Both the position numbers and the translations under genes were made by a program. From positions 1-14,550 of the forward strand of contig JBGPFD010000075.1 of the NCBI GenBank assembly GCA_041483175.1: a stretch of DNA of 14,550 nt, given 5' to 3'. Shown here in pieces: positions 1 to 6,825 of the stretch; within the stretch, counting starts at the first letter, position 1; every line of letters begins with the position of its first letter. The notes under the pieces are model-generated. The model was not told the DNA's origin. It ran no database searches and saw only the letters and a list, made by a program, of their open reading frames with translations. Source of the stretch: Gp7-AA10 sp041483175. Its GTDB lineage: Bacteria; Acidobacteriota; Thermoanaerobaculia; Gp7-AA8.

Positions 1-176
1 ACAGCTTTCTCCGGGCCGCCGTGCACGGAAAGATCCGATTGCTCGTCGCCTTCAAGATTCAGTCTGCCTACCCGTACTCTGCCGTCCTTCGGGCTCTTCC
101 AGATCGACGTCCGCACGCCGCGTCCGCGCCACTCGACGTCACGAGCAAGACCGACATTCACGGAAACTATCTTCAG
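1..176 (-). CDS. MOSC domain protein, YiiM-like (partial, N-terminal part)
   Basis: Only the first 58 codons lie in the window; the gene continues past the left edge. The translation begins KIVSVNVGLARDVEWRG and reaches a VHGGPEKAV motif at about residues 51-59, the conserved N-terminal beta-barrel signature of YiiM-type MOSC proteins. Family members handle molybdenum-cofactor sulfur or reduce N-hydroxylated compounds; the substrate of this one cannot be inferred. An in-frame stop lies a few codons upstream, so the start is either CTG at 176, which matches where the family normally begins and follows a weak GAGCGGGA, or GTG at 161. No ATG is available. It lies 118 bases downstream of scoB on the same strand and might be co-transcribed with it. 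Family assignment is fairly firm, start is uncertain. Confidence 0.72.
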   Translation of the reverse strand, partial: MKIVSVNVGLARDVEWRGRGVRTSIWKSPKDGRVRVGRLNLEGDEQSDLSVHGGPEKA

Positions 177-294
177 CGTCGTTCCCGCTCATCTGCGGGC
201 CCTTTGGGTCGGGCCACCTGGAAGCAGGCAGCGATGATAGCAGGGGGAATCGCGAGGATCGCGGCGCCGGCGGCGGGCGTTGCCGGCGGAACGA
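177..294. other. scoB-MOSC intergenic spacer with GC hairpins
   Basis: This non-coding spacer holds several inverted repeats: GCCGGC at 266-271 pairs with GCCGGC at 282-287 across a 10-base loop, and CGCGA/TCGCG at 251-263 closes a 3-base loop. None is followed by a T-run on the minus strand, so a rho-independent terminator for scoB is not supported. No convincing promoter was seen. Confidence 0.35.
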
Positions 295-951
295 TCACGC
301 CGCGATCAGTTTCAGCTCGGACGCCACAATCAGCTTCGGCTCGGTGAGCTGCTGGACCTGCTCGGCGGTGACGCCGGGGGCGACTTCAATCAGCTTGAGG
401 CCCTGCGGGGTGACGTCGATTACGGCGTAGTCGGTGATGATGCGATCGACGACCTTCACGCCGGTCAGCGGGAGCGCGCACTTCTTCAGGATCTTCTTCT
501 CCCCTTTTTTCGTGACGTGCTCCATGGTCACGATCACCCGCTTCGCCCCCGCCACCAGATCCATCGCCCCGCCCATTCCCTTCACCATTGCCCCCGGCAC
601 CATCCAGTTGGCGATGTCCCCCGACTCCGAGACCTGCATCGCGCCGAGGATCGACAGGTTGATCTTCCCGCCGCGGATCATGGCGAATGAATCGGCCGAG
701 GAGAAAAACGACGCGCCGGGAAGCACGGTCACCGTCTGCTTCCCGGCGTTGATCAGGTCGGCGTCGACCTCCTCCTCCGTCGGAAAGGGCCCGAGGCCGA
801 GGATGCCGTTTTCGGACTGCAGGATGACTTCGACGCCGGGCGGGATGAAGTTGGCCACCAGCGTCGGCATGCCGATGCCGAGGTTGACGTAATAGCCGTC
901 GCGCAGCTCCTGTGCAGCGCGGCGGACAATCTGTTCGCGAGTCAGCGGCAC
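295..951 (-). CDS. scoB: 3-oxoacid CoA-transferase subunit B (beta)
   Basis: Beta subunit of a class I CoA-transferase, which with the alpha subunit moves CoA between an acyl-CoA (often succinyl-CoA or acetyl-CoA) and a 3-oxoacid in ketone-body, short-chain fatty acid or beta-ketoadipate metabolism. The motif LQSENG contains the glutamate (about residue 47) that forms the glutamyl-CoA thioester in this family, and a typical YVNLGIGMPTLVANF segment sits at residues 21-35. I chose GTG at 951 because it gives 218 residues, the usual length, starting just before the conserved LTREQIVRRAAQEL; the frame stays open to 1044 but that extension does not look like the family. No clear Shine-Dalgarno sequence is visible. 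The partner subunit lies 1.6 kb upstream on the same strand, beyond an opposing gene. The acyl specificity cannot be told from sequence; AtoA or PcaJ type are alternatives. Confidence 0.93.
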   Translation of the reverse strand: MPLTREQIVRRAAQELRDGYYVNLGIGMPTLVANFIPPGVEVILQSENGILGLGPFPTEEEVDADLINAGKQTVTVLPGASFFSSADSFAMIRGGKINLSILGAMQVSESGDIANWMVPGAMVKGMGGAMDLVAGAKRVIVTMEHVTKKGEKKILKKCALPLTGVKVVDRIITDYAVIDVTPQGLKLIEVAPGVTAEQVQQLTEPKLIVASELKLIAA

Positions 952-973
952 GGCCGAAACATACCACACGGTT

Positions 974-2536
974 GTGTCACAATCAGTGCAAGTGAACGCG
1001 AGAGAGACGATCGTCCTCGCCGTCGCGCTCCTCCTCGTCGGCATTCTTTTTCTCTCGCCGGCGTATGTCCGTCCCGATTCCGTCGCTGTCTACTCTTATC
1101 TCCGCTCCGCGGTCTTCGACGGCGATCTCCTCTTCCTCGACGAATGGAACAGCTTCGGGCTGATCCGGGACGGCTTTCCGCTCTTCAAGGAGATCACGCC
1201 GCTCGGAACGCTGGCGAATCACTGGTGGATCGGCACCGCGATCGCCAGCGCACCGTTCTATCTCGCCGCGCGCGCCATCGGAAACAAAGACGGCTTCTTC
1301 GGCGTCTACGGATGGACGCTCGCGTGGGCATCCGTTCTCTTCACCTTTGTCACGCTGCGGATCGCCGGCGCGCTCGCGGAACAGCGCCGCTGGATCGCCA
1401 TCGCCGCGGCGCTCTTCGGCACGCCGCTCTTCTGGTACACCTTCCGATTTCCGCTCGGCACGCACGCGGCGGGGGCGATGTTCATCGCACTCGCCGCGTA
1501 TGCGGCTCTGAAAGACCGCGAATTCGCATCGGGCCTGATGTTAGGTCTGGCGATCGCCACGCGATTGCAGCATTTCGTTCTCCTGCCGGCGTTTGTTGTC
1601 CTTGCAATTCGCCGCCGCGTGCAACCACGCGCAACCGTGCGCGCCGCGATCGGCGTGCTGCTCGGCGCCCTTCCGCAGGCGATCGCCTGGTTTGCGATCT
1701 ACGGCTCGCCCCTCGGGCCGCTCACCAGTGGCGCGAGTCTCGCCGGCACGACGTGGATGCCGTTTCGCTCGCTGGCCTTCGGCGCGGTGCTCTTCTCCAG
1801 CTACCACGGGCTCTTCATCTGGTCGCCGGTCGTGCTGCTGGCGATCGTCGGATGGATCGAAGGGCTGCGGACGAATCGCGATGCGGCGCTTCTCTTTCTC
1901 TTGATGTTCGCCGGAGAGTGGGTCGCCAACGCGGCATTCGATCGCTACTTCTGGGGCGGCATGTCGTTCGGGCCGCGGCGGTGGGTCGATCTCGCCGCGC
2001 CGCTCGCGGTGGGGATCGCCTGGTTCGCGCGCTCGGCCGTTCGAACGATTGCCGTCGTCGCGACGACGCTCTGGAGTTGCGCGCTGACAGCCGGCGCGCT
2101 CGCCGGAACGCTGCCGCTGGCGCGCTACGTCAGCTTTGCCGGACTGTGGCCGCGGATCGGCCCCATTGAACTGCACTCGTTCGTTTCCGACCGATCGATC
2201 GATTGCCTCGTCGCGCTGCTGCTCGTCGTTGCCATCGCCGCGTTGTTCCCCATGATTCGCCGTTACGCGCTGCCGCTCGCGGCCGCGTACGTCGTGCTGG
2301 CGACGATCGCGCTCGCGGCGATGATCCCCGCGACGCGCGCACGCGCGCCCCAGGAGCTCGCACGATTCGGAATCCGTCCGCGGCTCGCGCGCGTCGGGCC
2401 GCTGCTCGATGAGCGGAGACTGCTCGGGGATGAAGTCGATTACCTGCGAGCGGCGGGACGCGAAGATCGGGCGCGGCAGACGGAACGCGAGATCGGAGAA
2501 ATCGACAGAATCATCAGGGATTTAAACAAGTCCTGA
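974..2536 (+). CDS. Polytopic membrane protein, GT-C/GT39-like glycosyltransferase family (putative)
   Basis: A 520-residue protein with about ten or more hydrophobic helices. The first spans residues 12-30 and is followed by an extracytoplasmic loop carrying acidic residues (PDSVAVYSYLRS, then FDGDLLFLDEW), the position where GT-C enzymes place catalytic or metal-binding aspartates. A second recognisable segment, RYFWGGMSFGPRRW at residues 324-337, resembles the W-G-G-x-S-F-G-P-R motif of dolichol/polyprenyl-phosphate-dependent transferase-like proteins. The C-terminal 45 residues are charged and helical, probably cytoplasmic. Neither donor nor acceptor can be predicted. The start is GTG 974, with GTG 986 and 992 as alternatives; no good ribosome-binding site precedes any of them. 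The gene lies on the opposite strand between the two CoA-transferase subunit genes and converges with scoA, their stops being four bases apart. Confidence 0.72.
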   Translation: MSQSVQVNARETIVLAVALLLVGILFLSPAYVRPDSVAVYSYLRSAVFDGDLLFLDEWNSFGLIRDGFPLFKEITPLGTLANHWWIGTAIASAPFYLAARAIGNKDGFFGVYGWTLAWASVLFTFVTLRIAGALAEQRRWIAIAAALFGTPLFWYTFRFPLGTHAAGAMFIALAAYAALKDREFASGLMLGLAIATRLQHFVLLPAFVVLAIRRRVQPRATVRAAIGVLLGALPQAIAWFAIYGSPLGPLTSGASLAGTTWMPFRSLAFGAVLFSSYHGLFIWSPVVLLAIVGWIEGLRTNRDAALLFLLMFAGEWVANAAFDRYFWGGMSFGPRRWVDLAAPLAVGIAWFARSAVRTIAVVATTLWSCALTAGALAGTLPLARYVSFAGLWPRIGPIELHSFVSDRSIDCLVALLLVVAIAALFPMIRRYALPLAAAYVVLATIALAAMIPATRARAPQELARFGIRPRLARVGPLLDERRLLGDEVDYLRAAGREDRARQTEREIGEIDRIIRDLNKS

Positions 2537-2549
2537 GGACTCAGGACTT
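2528..2549. terminator. Bidirectional hairpin terminator shared by the membrane-protein gene and scoA
   Basis: The arms AAGTCCTGA (2528-2536) and TCAGGACTT (2541-2549) are perfect inverted repeats around the 4-base loop GGAC. On the plus strand the stem is followed by TTCTTGT-like T-rich sequence; on the minus strand it is followed by TGTTTAAAT. The left arm contains the TGA of the plus-strand gene (2534-2536) and the right arm contains the TGA of scoA (2541-2543), so it can serve both convergent transcripts. Confidence 0.7.
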
Positions 2550-3236
2550 TCTTGTAGTGCGCTGCTCGATGCGCTTCTTGCGCGGGGCGACAACCAGCCG
2601 GTGCACGAAAATGCCGGGCGTGTGGATGCAGTCGGGATCGAGCGCCCCCGCGTCGACCAGCTCCTCCACCTCGGCGATGCAGACCTTTCCTGCCGTCGCG
2701 GCCATCGGATTGAAATTGCGCGCGGTCTTGCGGAACATCAGATTCCCGAATCGATCTCCCTTCCACGCGGCAACGAGCGAGAAATCGCCCACGATCCCCC
2801 GCTCCATCACATACTTCCTCCCATCGAACTCGCGCGTCTCCTTCCCCTCGGCCACGATCGTGCCGTAGCCCGCGGGGGTGAAAAACGCCGGAATGCCGGC
2901 GCCGCCGGCGCGCATTCGCTCGGCGAGGGTCCCCTGCGGTACGAATTCCACCTCCAACTCGCCCGCCAGATACTGCCGCTCGAACTCCGCGTTCTCGCCG
3001 ACGTACGAGGAGACCATCTTGCGGACCTGCCGGCTCTGCAGCAGCAGGCCGAGGCCCCAGTCGTCGACGCCGGCGTTGTTGGAGACGCAGGTCAGATTTT
3101 TCACGCCGCGGTCCACCAGCGCGTTGATCAGGTTTTCGGGAATCCCGCAGAGGCCGAAGCCCCCCACGACGAGCGTGGCGCCGTCCCGGACGTCCCTGAC
3201 TGCCTCATCAGCCGAGGCGACGACTTTGTTGATCAT
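2541..3236 (-). CDS. scoA: 3-oxoacid CoA-transferase subunit A (alpha)
   Basis: Alpha subunit of the class I CoA-transferase whose beta subunit is encoded at 295-951. It shows the family signature GGFGLCGIPENLI at residues 25-37, then SNNAGVDDWGLG, a SSYVGEN segment and a FTPAGYGT stretch, in the order seen in ScoA/AtoD/PcaI proteins. At 231 residues it is full length. The ATG at 3236 begins the expected MINKVVASADEAV N-terminus; no strong Shine-Dalgarno sequence precedes it. It is divergent from msrA (87-base gap). In most genomes scoA is followed at once by scoB; here it ends in a hairpin terminator and an opposing gene intervenes, so the two subunits probably depend on separate promoters. 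Substrate preference is not determinable. Confidence 0.94.
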   Translation of the reverse strand: MINKVVASADEAVRDVRDGATLVVGGFGLCGIPENLINALVDRGVKNLTCVSNNAGVDDWGLGLLLQSRQVRKMVSSYVGENAEFERQYLAGELEVEFVPQGTLAERMRAGGAGIPAFFTPAGYGTIVAEGKETREFDGRKYVMERGIVGDFSLVAAWKGDRFGNLMFRKTARNFNPMAATAGKVCIAEVEELVDAGALDPDCIHTPGIFVHRLVVAPRKKRIEQRTTRKS

Positions 3237-3323
3237 GGCGGCAAGATATCATCGAAGGATGCGCGATCGCTTCGAGTCCGCGGTCGCGGCGGGTCGGAAG
3301 ATGTTCGAGGGTAGAATCAGATC

Positions 3324-3911
3324 GTGAAACGCATTCTTCTCGCGCTCGGCGCCCTGTTGCTGCTCACCTTCGCCGCTCCACTCCCGCCGCGCGACGTGGC
3401 CACCTTCGCCGGCGGCTGCTTCTGGTGCATGGAGGGGCCGTTCGACAAACTTCCCGGCGTATTCTCCGTGACCGTCGGTTATGCCGGCGGGCACGCAAAG
3501 AATCCGAGCTACGAGGAAGTCTCCGGCGGCGGAACCGGGCACCGCGAATCGCTGCAGATCATCTACGACCCCGGCCGCATCACGTACGCGAAGCTGCTCG
3601 ACGTCTTCTGGCACAACATCGATCCGGCGGACAACGAAGGGCAGTTCTGCGACAAGGGATCGCAGTACCGCGCGGCGATTTTCTATCATGACGAAAATCA
3701 GAGGCGGCTGGCGGAGGAGACGAAGGCCGCGATGGAAAAGCGCTTCGCCCACGTCGTGACCGACATCCTTCCGGCGTCGGAGTTCTACCGCGCCGAGGAC
3801 TACCACCAGCACTACTACCAGAAGAATCCGGTGCGCTATAAATTCTACCGATTCAACTGCGGGCGCGATCAGCGCCTCGCCGCGATCTGGGGAAGCGCGC
3901 CGGAGCACTGA
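3324..3911 (+). CDS. msrA: Peptide-methionine (S)-S-oxide reductase MsrA, exported form
   Basis: Reduces the S-epimer of methionine sulfoxide in damaged proteins. The catalytic motif GGCFWCMEG is at residues 30-38, with the nucleophilic cysteine at 32; a candidate resolving cysteine lies near the C-terminus in FNCGRDQRL. Other family segments are visible: VTVGYAGGH, GTGHRESLQIIYDP and GSQYRAAIFY. The 195-residue length fits the single-domain enzyme plus a leader. The N-terminus, MKRILLALGALLLLTF followed by AAPLPP, looks like a signal peptide, so the enzyme probably acts in the cell envelope. The start is GTG at 3324, needed to include this leader. No MsrB domain or neighbouring msrB gene is present. 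It is transcribed divergently from scoA. Confidence 0.95.
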   Translation: MKRILLALGALLLLTFAAPLPPRDVATFAGGCFWCMEGPFDKLPGVFSVTVGYAGGHAKNPSYEEVSGGGTGHRESLQIIYDPGRITYAKLLDVFWHNIDPADNEGQFCDKGSQYRAAIFYHDENQRRLAEETKAAMEKRFAHVVTDILPASEFYRAEDYHQHYYQKNPVRYKFYRFNCGRDQRLAAIWGSAPEH

Positions 3912-3935
3912 AAAGTCCAGCCACGGCTTCCAAAA

Positions 3936-3953
3936 GCGGCGGCAAGCCGCCGC
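3936..3953. repeat. REP-like GC palindrome
   Basis: GCGGCGGC (3936-3943) and GCCGCCGC (3946-3953) form a perfect 8-base-pair stem around AA. The flanks read CTTCCAAAA on the left and ACTCCAAA on the right, so the symmetry partly continues outward. It lies 24 bases after msrA and looks like a dispersed palindromic element of the REP class rather than a classical terminator, because no T-run follows. Confidence 0.6.
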
Positions 3954-3960
3954 ACTCCAA

Positions 3961-3973
3961 AGGCCGGCGGCCT
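3961..3973. repeat. Second short palindrome beside the REP-like element
   Basis: AGGCCG (3961-3966), a central G, and CGGCCT (3968-3973) form a perfect 6+1+6 palindrome seven bases after the preceding element. Together they may make a compound repeat or a stable 3' end for the msrA transcript. The rest of the 3912-4073 spacer shows only the pfkB ribosome-binding site GGAG at 4063-4066. Confidence 0.45.
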
Positions 3974-4073
3974 CCTCCAGCGCGGCCAGAACGTGCTGCC
4001 GTCACGATGGACTGGTGATCGTCAAACGAGCGCCGGCGCCCGGACGGCGTGATCATGCGTCTGGAGCAGCGCC

Positions 4074-5024
4074 ATGAAAACGATCGTCACGCTCACCATG
4101 AATCCGGCCATCGACATGTTCCTGGAGGTGGGGCAGCTTCTGCCCGACCGCAAGCTTCGCGCCTTGCGCCCGTCGTACGGGCCCGGCGGAGGCGGCATCA
4201 ACGTCAGCCGCGCTATTCGTAACCTCGGCGGCGCGTCGACGGCGCTCTATCTCGCCGGTGGAGCGACGGGCGAGCTGCTGGGTCAGCTCCTGCAGCGCGA
4301 TTCGATCGAAATCCGTCCGGTCGCGACCGCAAAGCCGACGCGGGAGAACGTCAACATCTTCGATCGCGCCACGGCGAAGGAGTTCCGCATCATCGTCCCC
4401 GGCCCTGATGTTGCAAAACCGGAATGGGAGGAGGTGCTTCGTGTGCTGCATGCGCTGACGCCGCGACCCGATTACGTCGTCGCCAGCGGGAGTCTTCCAC
4501 CCGGCGTGCCGGCGAACTTCTACGGATCCCTCGCGGCGCTCGCAGTGGAGATGAAGTTCCGCCTGATCGTCGATACCTCCGGAGAAGCGTTACGCTGTGC
4601 GGCGGCGAAAGGAACGTTTCTGCTCAAGCCGAACGTGCAGGAGATGTCGTACGCCACCGGCGGCGGCGTGCTCACTGACACGCTGATCGAGGGAGCGTCG
4701 CGCGCCATCGTTGAGAGCGGCCGCAGCGAGGTGGTGATCGTCTCCGCGGGGCCGGCGGGCGCGTGGCTGACCGACCGCCACGGCACGCGGCGGATTCCCG
4801 CCCCTCTCGTGCCGATCGCCAGCCGGATCGGCGCCGGCGACAGCATGGTGGCCGGCATAGCCGTGGCGCTCGCGCGGGGGGCGGAGATCGATGAGGCCGC
4901 GCGATTCGGCATCGCCGCCGGCAGCGCGGCGGTCACGGCGCCGGGTCACGCCCTCTGCCGACGCGAGGAGACCGAGCGGCTGTTCGAGGAAATGCAGCGC
5001 TCGGCGCGGGCGGCGGCGGCATGA
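4074..5024 (+). CDS. pfkB: 6-phosphofructokinase, PfkB (Pfk-2) type
   Basis: Ribokinase/PfkB-family sugar kinase that most likely phosphorylates fructose 6-phosphate at C1 with ATP. The sequence tracks E. coli Pfk-2 closely as I remember it: TLTMNPAID near the start, PGGGGINVSRAI at residues 37-48, AGGATGE at 61-67, GSLPPGV at 139-145, VDTSGEAL at 166-173, KPN at 185-187 and GAGDSMVAG at 253-261, where D256 is the catalytic base. The C-terminal RFGIAAGSAA...ALC segment also matches. Length is 316 residues against about 309. The ATG at 4074 has GGAG seven bases upstream. Its stop overlaps the archease ATG by four bases, so the two are translationally coupled. 1-phosphofructokinase or tagatose-6-phosphate kinase are less likely alternatives. 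Confidence 0.9.
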   Translation: MKTIVTLTMNPAIDMFLEVGQLLPDRKLRALRPSYGPGGGGINVSRAIRNLGGASTALYLAGGATGELLGQLLQRDSIEIRPVATAKPTRENVNIFDRATAKEFRIIVPGPDVAKPEWEEVLRVLHALTPRPDYVVASGSLPPGVPANFYGSLAALAVEMKFRLIVDTSGEALRCAAAKGTFLLKPNVQEMSYATGGGVLTDTLIEGASRAIVESGRSEVVIVSAGPAGAWLTDRHGTRRIPAPLVPIASRIGAGDSMVAGIAVALARGAEIDEAARFGIAAGSAAVTAPGHALCRREETERLFEEMQRSARAAAA

Positions 5025-5434
5025 TCGAGGTCGTCGAGCACACCGCCGACATCCGCCTGCGTATCAGCGGCGCGTCGATCGAGGAGCTCTTTCGCGACGC
5101 GCTCCGCGGCACGATGCAACTGCTGCGCCCCGATCTTGACGAACGCAGCGTGCAGCGCGAGATCGCCGTCGAGGCTGCCGATCGCACCACGCTGCTGATC
5201 GACTTCCTGAACGAGGCGCTCTCGCATGCGCACGTGCATCGTGAGGCGTACGATGACGCCGTCTTCACGACGCTCACGGAGACGCGCGTGGTCGCGCAAT
5301 TGCACGGGCGCGAGGCGCGCGCGTTCGGCGACGACGTGAAGGCGGTGACCTATCACGAGGCGGAGATCCGACAGCCCCGGCCGGCTGAAGCCGGCCCGCA
5401 CATTTGGTCGGTGACCATCGTCTACGACATCTGA
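5021..5434 (+). CDS. Archease, RtcB activator
   Basis: Archease promotes guanylylation and multiple turnover of the RNA ligase RtcB. The family hallmarks are present: EHTADIRLRI at the N-terminus (H7, D10), a VKAVTYHEAEI strand at 106-116, and the terminal W-x5-YDI ending with D136; D10 and D136 are the expected metal-site acids. The ATG overlaps the pfkB stop (ATGA) and its own stop overlaps the rtcB start (TGATG), so all three are coupled. The loop between the TYH strand and the final strand is about six residues longer than I expect for the family. This loop (PRPAEAGPH, residues 119-127) is encoded by a perfect GC palindrome, described separately. At 137 residues the protein is otherwise of normal length. 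Confidence 0.92.
   Translation: MIEVVEHTADIRLRISGASIEELFRDALRGTMQLLRPDLDERSVQREIAVEAADRTTLLIDFLNEALSHAHVHREAYDDAVFTTLTETRVVAQLHGREARAFGDDVKAVTYHEAEIRQPRPAEAGPHIWSVTIVYDI
5379..5396. repeat. Palindromic REP-like repeat inside the archease gene
   Basis: GGCCGGC (5379-5385) and GCCGGCC (5390-5396) form a perfect 7-base-pair stem around the loop TGAA. It is read in frame as part of PRPAEAGPH, in a loop just before the last strand of archease. On the minus strand the element reads GCCGGCTTCAGCCGGC, the style of dispersed palindromes that I associate with some Acidobacteriota genomes. That association is from memory and unverified. Confidence 0.6.
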
Positions 5435-6822
5435 TGCAGAAGAGCGCGCTTCACAAAATCCACGACTGGCTGTGGGAGATCCCGAAGAGCACGCGCTCGG
5501 ACATGCGCGTACCGGCGCGCGTCTACGCCACCGAGGAGATGCTCGACGCGATCGTGCGCGATCGCTCGCTCGACCAGCTCGTGAACGTCGCCACTCTTCC
5601 CGGCATCCGCGGCTGGGCCGTCGCAATGCCGGACGTCCATGAGGGTTACGGATTCCCGATCGGCGGCATCGCGGCGGTCGATCTCGACGAGGGGGTCATC
5701 TCCCCCGGCGGAATCGGCTACGACATTAATTGTGGTGTGCGGCTGCTGCGATCCCACCAGACGGCGAGCGCAATGGCTCCAAGTCTCCCAACACTGGTGC
5801 ATTCCGTCGCGCGCGAGATCCCATCCGGGGTCGGGCGCGGCGGCCCGCTCCGGCTCAATAAGCACGATCTCGATCTCGTGCTAGGCGGCGGGGCGGCGCG
5901 GGCAGTGGAGAGCGGCTACGGCGAGGAAGGCGATCTGGAGCGGATCGAGTCGCGAGGAACGCTCGAGGGGGCCGATCCGGCAGCGGTGTCGGATCACGCG
6001 CACGACCGCGGCAGCGATCAGCTCGGGACGATCGGCTCCGGCAACCACTTCGTGGAGATCGATCGCGTAGCTATGGTATTCGATACTGTAGCGGCGCAAC
6101 AGCTCGGCCTGGAGCAGGAGCGCGTGGTCATCCTCATTCACACCGGATCGCGCGGCCTCGGGCATCAGGTGGCCACCGATTTTCTCAAGCGGATGGTCGG
6201 CAGCATGCATCGCTACGGAATCACCATTCCCGATCGCGAGCTTGCCTGCGCGCCGTTCCGCTCGCCCGAGGGGCAGCAATACTTTCACGCCATGGCGGCT
6301 GCAGCGAATTTCGCGTTTGCCAACCGGCAGGTGATCACTGCCGGCATCCGGAGAGCGTGGAAGCACGAATTCGGAGCGGACGGCGATCTCGAGATGGTCT
6401 ACGACGTAGCGCACAACGTCGCCAAGGTCGAGCGTCACGAAATCGGCGAAGTTCTGGTGCATCGCAAGGGCGCCACGCGCGCGTTCCTCGGCCAGCCCGT
6501 GCTGATCCCCGGCAGCATGGGGACCGCGTCCTACGTCCTCATGGGACAAAGCGGCGCCATGGAGCAGAGCTTCGGGTCGAGCTGTCACGGCGCGGGGAGG
6601 GTGATGTCGCGCACCCGGGCGCGGCACGAGATCGACGCGACTGAGCTCCGCGCCCGCCTAAAGAACGGGGGGATCGTCGTCGAGGCAGGTTCGGCGAAAG
6701 GTCTGGTGGAAGAGGCGCCGGAAGCCTACAAGGACATCGACGCGGTGGTGGACATCGTCGACCGCGCGGGCATCGCGAAAAAAGTGGCCCGCCTGGTGCC
6801 GATCGGCGTAATCAAGGGCTGA
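5434..6822 (+). CDS. rtcB: RNA-splicing ligase RtcB (tRNA ligase, GTP-dependent)
   Basis: RtcB joins RNA 2',3'-cyclic phosphate or 3'-phosphate ends to 5'-hydroxyl ends, using GTP and manganese, in RNA repair or tRNA splicing. All recognised active-site elements are intact: GGIGYDINCGVRLL (D97, C100), GSGNHFVE (H205), HTGSRGLGHQ (H236), HNVAKVE (H327), and SCHGAGRVMSR, whose H385 is the guanylylated histidine. The protein is 462 residues, near the family norm of about 480. I chose ATG 5434, which overlaps the archease stop by one base (TGATG); the frame extends to an in-frame ATG at 5404 but those ten codons lie within archease and lack family similarity. It is the last gene of the pfkB-archease-rtcB unit. 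A C-terminal IKG, expected at the GTP site, is present. Confidence 0.96.
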   Translation: MQKSALHKIHDWLWEIPKSTRSDMRVPARVYATEEMLDAIVRDRSLDQLVNVATLPGIRGWAVAMPDVHEGYGFPIGGIAAVDLDEGVISPGGIGYDINCGVRLLRSHQTASAMAPSLPTLVHSVAREIPSGVGRGGPLRLNKHDLDLVLGGGAARAVESGYGEEGDLERIESRGTLEGADPAAVSDHAHDRGSDQLGTIGSGNHFVEIDRVAMVFDTVAAQQLGLEQERVVILIHTGSRGLGHQVATDFLKRMVGSMHRYGITIPDRELACAPFRSPEGQQYFHAMAAAANFAFANRQVITAGIRRAWKHEFGADGDLEMVYDVAHNVAKVERHEIGEVLVHRKGATRAFLGQPVLIPGSMGTASYVLMGQSGAMEQSFGSSCHGAGRVMSRTRARHEIDATELRARLKNGGIVVEAGSAKGLVEEAPEAYKDIDAVVDIVDRAGIAKKVARLVPIGVIKG

Positions 6823-6825
6823 GCC

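Noticed and set aside
266..287. GCCGGC hairpin downstream of scoB as a terminator
   Set aside because: The stem is only six bases with a 10-base loop and no T-run on the minus strand.
21..347. Plus-strand open frame of 108 codons at the left edge
   Set aside because: It runs antisense to the MOSC gene and the scoB tail, has low-complexity composition and no recognisable motif.
3303..3323. TAGAAT at 3312-3317 as an msrA -10 box
   Set aside because: It lies only six bases before the start codon and lacks a matching -35 element.
3853..4056. Minus-strand frame reading through the msrA-pfkB spacer
   Set aside because: Most of it is translated palindromic repeat (ECGGLPPLL-like), with no ribosome-binding site; it is a by-product of the repeat.
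4946..5626. Long minus-strand frame across archease and rtcB
   Set aside because: It is antisense to well-supported genes; its only familiar-looking segment (VRAGFSRP) is the reverse reading of the palindromic repeat in archease.
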